Source: Siphonodentalium dalli (lineage: Eukaryota; Mollusca; Scaphopoda; Gadilida; Siphonodentaliidae). Taken from it: a DNA stretch of 64,000 nt. The stretch spans positions 60,100,025 to 60,164,024 of the forward strand of contig CP136068.1 in NCBI GenBank assembly GCA_032622095.1, given 5' to 3'. Both the position numbers and the translations under genes were made by a program. This document shows positions 56,093-64,000 of this stretch, one piece after another. The stretch's first letter is position 1. Every line of letters begins with the position of its first letter. Below the pieces are notes generated by a model. The model made no database searches. It had not been told where the DNA came from and saw only the letters and a list, made by a program, of their open reading frames with translations.

Positions 56093-56740
56093 GAGAGAAT
56101 TACACAAGCAGTTCTGTATAAGTGAAAATAGGGCCTACATAGATCTGAACATTCACAAAGAAAGGATAGATTCCATGCAGAATTACGGAATGGTTTATTG
56201 CTTGACATGAATTAACATGTTACATGCAAAACATATATGATCTTCTGCGAACATTTTACTTAATCCATTTGAGAATCTAAAGCAATTTTTTTTTTTTCTT
56301 CAAATTATTTTTTGTTATTTTAATTGAGATTAATTTCCTGCCCAATTAAAAAATAATAACACCATTATTACATCCACCAGGGTGACTCAACCAAATTTGG
56401 TTTAAATCAGTCTAAAATCAAGAACATGCAAAAAGCTAGCAGATACTCCAAGCTCTATGAGGTATGATGAAGGTGTCTGCAATCACAGAATGTTTACTTA
56501 ACACCATATAGAAGTCACATTGATTATAAAGTAATAAATGAAATGGCAGTGTTAACAAAATCTGATTGGAATGACAGCTCCTTTGATTAATACCCAAAAC
56601 TTCACTGCCTGTTAGAGAGTTTGTATATAAATTACCCATGGCTTATGATAACAAACTCCCAAGGGCAAGTGTGAATGATGGATCTGACAGTTAGGCCATT
56701 AAAACTAAATACCTGTTTTCTGAGAAAGAAGGAGGCATTT
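56093..56740. other. Unassigned sequence, no gene recognised
   Basis: AT-rich in part; no family match and no supported frame. Confidence 0.4.
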
Positions 56741-59055
56741 TTCTTAGCTTACCTGAGATGAAGAATTGAGACATATTTTGTGTGGATGGTCCCCAGGTGG
56801 CTGGGATTCAGTTCTGTTCAAATGGGGGTCACATGGTCAAATGTGGCATAGCTAGGGACCTAACTATTTCCATCCATAGTAATTCTTAAAACATCTCAAG
56901 AATCATCGGGGCTATTTAGCTTATAATTGGTATGGAAGGTCCTTCGGTTTTAGGGATACAGATGTGTTAAAATGAGGTAACCTGGTCAAATAAGGGCGGG
57001 GCCAGCGACATAACTTGTCCATCCATTGTAATTCTTAAAATGTCTTCCTATCAAGAACCATCAGGCCTATTCAGCTTAAATTTGGTATGGGGGACAAGGA
57101 TTCTGATTTGATTCAGAATTGGATCACTGGGTCAAATAGGGTCAAAGCCACGGACATAATTCTTTCCCTCATTAGTTATTAGTCGAGTTTTTCAAAAACT
57201 CGACTTATGGTTTGACGAGGGACGGTTGGCGGGCGGGCGGACCTAAAGAATGCCTTATAATTTTGACATTTGTGAACGGATTCAAAAATTTTGGTATGGC
57301 AGTTTCTCCCAATGACTATTTACTGCCTGTAGAAAATGGGTCACGTCCGAACTTTTTAACAAGAGTTATCCATCTTAGATGGTTTTTAGTTCAGTTTTTC
57401 ACCGATAGCGATATTAACCAATTTCAACAATATTTGGTATATGAGACTCTTGCAACAATATCTCGGACGAGTTCGAAAACCAGGTTTGTCCAAATTATTT
57501 TCGCGGAGTTATGGGTCTTAGTTTGTCTATTTTTAGCAATTTTATCACCGTTAGCACGATAACTTGATGAAATATTAACTGATTTCAACAATATTTGGTA
57601 TATGAGTCTCCTGCAACAATCTCTCGGACGAGTTTGAAAACCATGTTTGTCCGAATTTTTTTCGCGGAGTTATGGGTCTTAGTTTGTCTATTTTTAGCAA
57701 TTTTCTCACCGTTAGCGCGATAACTAGATAAAATATTAACCGATTTCAACAATATTTGGTATTTGAGTCTCCTGCAACAATATCTCGGACAAGTTCGAAA
57801 ATCAGGTTTGTCCGAATTTTTTTCCCAGAGTTATGGGTCTTAGTTTGTCTATTTTTAGCAATTTTATCACCGTTAGCGCGATAACTTGATGAGATATTAA
57901 CCGATTTCAACAATATTTGGTTTATGAGTCTCCTGCAACAATATCTCGGACGAGTTCGAAAACCAGGTTTGTCCGAATTTTTTTTCGCAGAGTTATGGGT
58001 CTTAGTTTGTCTATTTTTAGCAATGTTATCACCGTTAGCGCGATAACTCAATGAAATATTAACCGATTTAAACAATATTTGGTATATGAGTCTATTGCAA
58101 CAATATCTCGGACGAGTTCGAAAACCTGGTTTGTCCGAAAAAAAAATCCGGAGTTATGGGTCTTAGTTTGTCTATTTTAATCACAATTTTATCACCGTTA
58201 GTGCGATAACTCAATGAAATATTAATGGATTCAATTGATATTTGGTATATAGGTCTATTGCAATAATATACCACCGTCCAACTTTTTTTCCCGGAGTTGT
58301 GCACCTTATTGGCAGAAGTTTGGTTCGACTGCCAAAAAACTCGACAAAAGCATCTTAGATGCGTACCCCTTGTTTTAAAAACATCTTCTCAAGAACCATT
58401 TGGCATATTTAGCATTCATTTTGGTATAGAGAGTCCTTGGGTGACTGGAATTCAGATTTGTTGAAATGAGTTAACCAGGTCAAATAGGGGTGCGACCAGG
58501 GACATAACTCTTCCCCATAGTAATTCTTAAAATGTCTCCTCCTCCAGAGCCATCAGTCGTATTTAGCTTATATGTAGTAACTAGTATGGAGGGTCCTTGT
58601 GTTACTTGGGACTGGGTTGCAGATTTGTTAAAATGGGTTCGACCAATCAAGAAATGGCATTTGGTGTATATGGCCTTTGGAGAGTTGGGATCAAAATTTG
58701 TTTGAATGGGGTCCCGTGACCATTAAAAAAGGGGGGCATGTCAGGTTGTAACTTTGCCACAGTTAGGAAAGCTTGGGGTATCAGTTGTAAAATTCCAACA
58801 TGTGCAAAGGAATTTTACGAACTTGGGAGTGTTTTTGCTTCAGTTGGGAGGGAGCAGACTATGGACTATGTGGGGTGGGGGGATATGGACCATATTTCAA
58901 GGTGGACACCCCACTGTAAACGGAGACCCTCTGCGCTACATCCCTCTTTAGAACTACTTGTTTTTAAGTGAATTTGACAAGTACTAACTCTTATGGTCTT
59001 CCGAGTCCCAGTCTTTACAGTCTGGTGAGCGTCTCCAGTCATTGACTGTCTTGTT
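56741..59055 (+). repeat. Family D element with a family J element inside
   Basis: A degraded head (TTAGCTTACCTGAGATGAAG) opens at about 56747. D cores run to about 57178, are interrupted, and resume at about 58375 with TTAAAAACATCTTCTCAAGA. The tail follows from 58740 (TTGCTTCAGTTGGGAGGGAG) and ends CAGTCATTGACTGTCTTGTT at 59036-59055. Confidence 0.7.
57181..58374 (+). repeat. Family J element, head, five to six cores and 3' hairpin
   Basis: The head AGTCGAGTTTTTCAAAAACT with CGAC forms a hairpin and is followed by a GGCGGGCGGGCGGACC tract instead of GTCC. Cores with ACCGATTTCAACAATATTTG lie about 161 bp apart (GCGATAACT at about 57718, 57879, 58040, 58202). Each ends with GCGGAGTTATGGGTCTTAG. 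The terminus is AAAAACTCGACAAAAGCATC with the hairpin GCATC/GATGC (58350-58362) and GTACCCCTTGTT. It sits inside a D core between T residues, with no added target duplication, which defines both ends. Confidence 0.85.
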
Positions 59056-59059
59056 GTGT

Positions 59060-60018
59060 ATGTTCGCGATACCTTTGTCAAAGACATGATAGTTATTTGA
59101 GGAAAATTAAACTTTTGACCAATTTGATGTATAATTGGACAGTGGATCTTTAAAATGGCTGTGTTTGGATACTTACTATCCCATGATGCTTCATTCTCGC
59201 TAGCCGTAAAATGGTCAATTGACTGTCTTGTTGTAGTCTATATCCAATTTTTTAATATTTGAAAGTATAACATGTAGTACCAGAGCTAACATTAGTTCTT
59301 CAATGATCAGTGTAGCAGGGCTGTGCACTCGATACCACATATACGAGCACATCACTACAACTTCTTCACTTATTTATCATCTCCAGTGATATGCATGACC
59401 AGTCACTGGTTCTATGAAGCTTTGTTGTTCTACTCTGTACATTATAATAAGAGAACAGTACAATCCTTTGGCCATTGATTTAATGGTGTCACTGCTGAAA
59501 TTAATTGTCCAATTAGAAAATAGCATCCCTGGTTGCTACTTGACTAATTGGTCATACACTTTTGAAAACAATAAGTCAATGGTTGGAATGTACAAAGTAA
59601 AATTTTATTGGTCTTTTATTTATTTCTTCCAGTTCGATTGTTTGCAGTCAATTATAATTAAGTGTTGGTCTGGCAATACACATATTAAGTGATCTTGGCA
59701 GATTGATTGTACTGAGATTGTGTGACTGATTGTCATGGAACCAGTGCCTTGTCAGGACTTCATCTCATATGTATTTGAATCCTAAATATTTATTTGCTCT
59801 GCACCCTTTTATATCATTCATTTTAATAACTTTGCTCAATGCATACTTCTTCATTAATAGACCTCATATTGTCAGTTCTTATATCTCTTTCCTGCTAATT
59901 TCAAAATTAATTTTAAGGCCTGTGACTTGTGTGACTTCCTATTGTCCAGTTAGTGTCTTTATCTTTCAAGGGTGTGTTCCATTTCATTATTATATATAAT
60001 AATTTATGAAATGGATGT
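59060..60018. other. Unassigned sequence, no gene recognised
   Basis: A second AATTGACTGTCTTGTT lies at 59215-59230. Otherwise AT-rich; frames 59414-59692 and 59730-59999 have no domain. Confidence 0.4.
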
Positions 60019-60140
60019 TGATTTGCTTGCATTCCATAGAGTATGGATGCAAGTTGGTCTGCAATTTGAAGGGTTCCACACTTAAAATGTCAGACCAACT
60101 TGCATCCATACTCTACAAAATGCAACAAAATCAACATACA
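60018..60140. repeat. Foldback repeat with ~45-base arms
   Basis: GTTGATTTGCTTGCATTCC and GTATGGATGCAAGTTGGTCT face their complements CAGACCAACTTGCATCCATA and CAACAAAATCAAC around a 30-base centre. A diverged half (GTTCCAAGTTGCATCTACAC) follows near 60226. Confidence 0.7.
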
Positions 60141-60454
60141 TTACTAATATTTACAATCAAACGAGTTAACTGGCAGATTAAAAGAGTATTTAGTGCCCCA
60201 TTTCCAACGTTATTCTCGTAGCTCGTTCCAAGTTGCATCTACACAATATGGAAGCAAGTAGGGATTTGAGCTCTACGTCGAAAGATGTAATTTTGATCAA
60301 CCAACTTCCTGCATTCATGTTCCACAGTGCGAATACATGTCTGAGTGTAAATATAATAATATAGACACATTCTACAGTAATAAATTATAATGAGTTGAAC
60401 AATTATAACCTCAGAACTGACATGCTGACAGATAGAGCAATGTAACTTCCATTC

Positions 60455-60510
60455 TAGAATTTCTGAACTAAGCACGAGTCAAGCATTCTAACCACTTGCC
60501 CACCATGTAT
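60455..60510 (-). repeat. tRNA-like SINE remnant
   Basis: The minus strand reads GGTGGGCAAGTGGTTAGAAT and GCTTGACTCGTGC, with box-A-like spacing, similar to 52512. AGTTCAGAAATTCTAG could be a decayed box B. Confidence 0.4.
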
Positions 60511-60864
60511 ACGTCTATGTTTTATTTAAGGGATAATCTTCCCCCTTTATATAGTCCTCATATAGTCAAAACAGTCTTTTGACAATTTCATATCCACAAA
60601 CAAATGTTAGCGTTCTTAACATTGACAATGTCTGCACTCATTTCAAATGAAAATATACATTTCGTGTCAATGGTAATCTACTTAATGCTTTACTCCTATT
60701 TCTGTCAACCGATTTGCATGATTTGACCAGCAAAATGACTATAAATTAACAGCTCTCACCATGAATGTGAATGTTTGATTTTTCAAAAGCAATTCTTCGA
60801 ACAGGATTCAAGAATGCACAAGTGCTTGAACAGTATAGGACTTTCATTGCACACTTAAAGGAAA

Positions 60865-61074
60865 CCTTTGCTGGATAACAAAACAGTTGTAATGCTTGCT
60901 TTTGGGAGACATTAAACCGTTGTCGCCTGCATTTGAGAATTGTCGCCCGCTCGAGACCTGGAATGTCACCAGAGGGCCACCAGGCCTGATGATGACATTC
61001 CAGGTCGAGAGCAGTGACAAATCCCTGCATCTCACGAAAACAAGGGTGACAACTGTTTTGTTATCCGGCAAAGG
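60865..61074. mobile_element. Foldback MITE, family K, complete
   Basis: Terminal repeats CCTTTGCTGGATAACAAAAC and CAGTTGT are matched by ACAACTGTTTTGTTATCCGG and CAAAGG. Inner arms GTCGCCCGCTCGAGACCTGG and CCAGGTCGAGAGCAGTGAC face each other around GAATGTCACC. Opposite frames on both strands are products of the palindrome. Confidence 0.75.
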
Positions 61075-61689
61075 AGTGCACACCTGCTCAATGACTGGCC
61101 TAAATGCATGTGTGTATTTTTTAATCCAATTCGAATAGTTCATTTTATTTTGGAATCCTCGCTTTTTAGAAAATAACTGTTCACATTTTGGATCAATTAA
61201 CACATCCATCATTGGCTTGTTATTTGTCAGTCATTTTTCTGGTCAAATTGTTTTAATTGGCTGTCAGATAGAGGAGTAAAACAATTTCGAAGTTGAGTAT
61301 ACACATGTGGCGAAATGTCCCGTTTCATTTTAAATGAATGTAGGCGTTAAGTTTAAGAAAGCTAACATCATTTGAAACTAACAGGGAATTTTACCTTAAT
61401 AACTTTCTGATATTAAATTTAAACATAGAAACCTTTTCATTATTTATTGACTTTCATAACCTTTCATTTAATATTTATATACATATAGATCAGGTTTTAT
61501 ATCTACTTTTGTTAATCTCTCAATTGTAATAATAAAACATTGGGTGTGCCCTGTTTGCTTCTCATAAGTTGTTATAATTTGTTTCCCAAATCCGAGACAT
61601 GGGTAGTAGAGGCTCTTATGTACTCCCATGTGCATTTTGTGAAGAAATATAGCGACTACATGTATGCTAGTGACGTTGCTTGATATCTC

Positions 61690-63160
61690 AAGTACCAGGA
61701 AAGTACCTCAGGCTGGGGGTCGCGATTGAGTGGATTTATGACGTCATCAAGATGGCCACCATCCCAAATTTCAGAGTATGCACTGTGTCAGTTTGATTAA
61801 TAGCTAATAGTGAATTTATGATAGAAAATTGAATATCTCACCACTGATGTGAAACTAATACACCATACTTCCACTTGACAGAAAAAGTGGCCACCATAAA
61901 TCAAGATGGCTGCCAACATGCGACCGAAATTCGGAAAATTTATGATTTTTCTCACTTTCCTCTTGAGTCATTAGCTGATGTTTGAAATTTGTAGCTAATA
62001 GCGACCTAAATTTTAATAAATTCTAGTATTCAACCATTTCGACAACATAATATGTCATATTTCGGATCTCATTCTTGCCAACTATCTTTGTGAATTCAAA
62101 AATATGCTATGAAAGTTACCAATTCAATTATGTGATTCTAGCCAAGTGTTAAACAGAAAATAACTGAATTTGATGAAGATAGTGTAAAGCTGTTTTAAAT
62201 ATGTGAATTGCCATATAATTACACTGAAAATAATGCATCTTCGTTTAAGATGGCGGCCAAGATGACTGCCAAAATGGAGAAATCACCCAAATCTGTCAAC
62301 TTTTCATTGATATCACTCATGTGCTGGGGAAAAGTGAATATATATGAATATATGTGCTCCCTGTTCGCGGAACACCATGGACTTATGGTATAATTTGTAA
62401 AGTTGATTAACCATAGCTGTTTATAACCGGGAATTCAACAGAATGATACCACGAAAAATAGATCAAATCATCATCATGACAGCCACAAATATTTGCAGAA
62501 TGGGCACTGACTGAGCAAGAAAATTTGATACAGAAAAGGTAAAATATTTCTACATCAACAATGAAATTGCACCAAGCTTCATTTTGAAGAACAAAATTTA
62601 TTTAAAAAGCACCCAAAATGGCGATCGAGATATAGAAATTTGTTGAATTGGCACACATGTCCCTTACATCATTTTCGGTTATTTGTAAACTGTGGCAAGC
62701 AGTACTTCTCTTTTTATCAGTTATGACATCTACGAAAACATGTTATGTTGTAATTTGGGTCTAATTGTTGTCCATACTCCAAAAAGTTCTAATGAAATAA
62801 TGTGCTATGTACTTTCACAAAAAAAAAACTTGCTTCGCGAGGTTATAGATTAACAAACAGAATAACAAACAACAATGTACACAGTTTAAATATGGTTAGC
62901 TCAATCATTTACTATCCACTTTGATTTATTTGACCCAAGATGGTCGCCAAAATGGCCACCAAAACTCACAATTATAAAATTTGACAAATGTTTATATTCT
63001 CCAATGGCATTTAGCAAAGGAGGTGCATATATTCGCCCAAAAATAAATTGGATAAGTATTTTGCGTCTGTTTGTACAAAAATGTTTTTTTTATAACCGAG
63101 AATATATCAAAATGGATTCTTAGAAACCTAACATGAAATTGCCCAATATAATTTAAATGA
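61690..63160 (+). repeat. Degenerate repeat with AAGATGGC motifs
   Basis: TCAAGATGGCCACCATCCC, AATCAAGATGGCTGCCAACA, TAAGATGGCGGCCAAGATGA and CCAAGATGGTCGCCAAAATG occur at irregular distances of about 150-700 bases. Flanks such as GAAAATTGAATATCTCACC suggest an old dispersed array. The frame 62208-62393 covers one motif and is not a gene. Confidence 0.4.
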
Positions 63161-63730
63161 TCCTGCCAGTTTTTGGGAAGGAACTCAAACCGTATATGTG
63201 CTGACTATTGCTATAAGAGCATAACGAGTGCTCGATCGCAAAAGAATCCCTGCAGTCATAATACAGAGAGAAATCCAACATTGCGGCTATATTATTTCGT
63301 TTGCGGCAATTCTAGTTTATTCGTTGTCTACTCTTGATGAACAGTTGGCCACATTGAATTCGTCTGGCCACAAATATTTAGAATATTCAGGAGCAATATC
63401 ACAACTTGACTTGCTATCATACTGCTTCGGTTGTGGCATGAATAATCCATAAAACAGATTTATGAAATAAATATCAACACGGCCTCTGACTTGCAGATTC
63501 ACTACAGCCTGTAGTCTAATAGAACTGTGCGCATAACCTAGTTAATGCTCGTCAGTTTATTTTAGAATATAAGAAAAACATCAGTGTCGGGGCAAAATAA
63601 CCTAAGGTTTGTCATTCTCCAAGTCGAATGCAGCAAGTGACAATAACGGCTCCTCAAATTATTCCTGGTTGTCAACAGAAAATATGGTGAAAAGCAAAAT
63701 GCCTAATGCCTGAATATATAGTTATGAAAT
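63161..63730. other. Flank of the possible exon; coding status unclear
   Basis: Open frames on both strands overlap at 63228-63502. Neither has a recognisable domain, and only one of them can be real. Confidence 0.35.
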
Positions 63731-63737
63731 ACCTCAC

Positions 63738-63892
63738 CGAAACACCAGAATGTCATCTTTGGTCCATGCCATATGGTGGGGCATCGAAGCAACTGGATAC
63801 AGTGACGGGTAATCGAGACCATTTAATGGAAAGTTTATTAAGAGTTCTTGCAAAACATCCACATGGGGATCTTCATTAGCATTATACAGCAA
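63738..63892 (-). CDS. Possible internal exon of an unknown protein
   Basis: On the minus strand an open stretch of 51 codons plus two bases lies between TCTAACGAACAG (acceptor ending at 63893) and the donor GTGAGG (63737-63732). It reads LLYNANEDPHVDVLQELLIN, then FPLNGLDYPSLYPVAS and MPHHMAWTKDDILVF. The composition, with evenly mixed residues and no low complexity, looks coding. I do not recognise the family. An unspliced reading opens at 63916. A possible next exon lies at about 63320-63425 on the same strand (SCDIAPEYSKYLWPDEF), but phases do not join cleanly. It would belong to a gene transcribed opposite to CerS and entering from the right edge. Confidence 0.4.
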
Positions 63893-64000
63893 CTGTTCGT
63901 TAGATATTAGAATCACAGAAACCCCACAATCTCATATGAAATCGAAGACATGCAGTTTATATAATTTGCTGGCAAACCATACAACCATAATAGTCGGATC

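Overview
The window is eukaryotic nuclear DNA, AT-rich and dominated by interspersed and tandem repeats, with a few short spliced coding exons. The style of the repeats suggests a marine invertebrate, most likely a mollusc and perhaps a bivalve: GTCCGTCC-rich tracts after short hairpins, ~160-bp tandem cores, canonical Helitron ends, and many MITEs with TTAA, TA or 8-bp target sites. The taxon is an inference.

The only confidently recognised gene is the 3' part of a plus-strand ceramide synthase (CerS/LASS, TLC domain). Three exons are seen: 19553-19681 with the Lag1p motif, 26581-26743 with the last membrane segment, and 35651-35821 with the acidic tail and stop. They are separated by repeat-filled introns of about 7-9 kb. 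Exon phases show that coding sequence with length 2 modulo 3 is missing between the first two; it may lie in a 100-N assembly gap at 22822-22921. Upstream exons were not found and probably lie left of the window. Just right of the gap, inside that intron, is an unrelated 3'-terminal coding exon (22983-23398). A possible minus-strand exon of unknown function lies at 63738-63892. Two dead LINE reverse-transcriptase fragments are on the minus strand (3841-4138 and 13425-13949).

Most of the remainder is mobile DNA. There are Helitrons with CTAG ends (1-1501), piggyBac-like elements at TTAA (1811-2276, 3244-3694, 21210-22435), hAT-like elements (16357-17346, 55238-56084), TA-flanked foldback elements (42787-42999, 46064-46635), an 8-bp-TSD quadruple-palindrome family (46970-47223 and relatives), and long foldbacks (49766-50230, 60865-61074). 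The bulk is several families, called D, E, G, H, I, J and N here, with a shared design. A 20-35-nt hairpin comes first, then a GTCYGTCC-rich tract, then tandem cores of about 150-165 bp. Where a 3' end is visible, it is a small hairpin followed by a T-rich end such as CTCTTGTT. The cores share one degenerate module around CGATTTNNACCAAATTTGGT although the rest of their sequence is unrelated. D cores carry nuclear-receptor-type DR2 sites, E cores YY1-like sites, and family A ERR/NR5A-like sites. This architecture is the best candidate for an undescribed system in the window.
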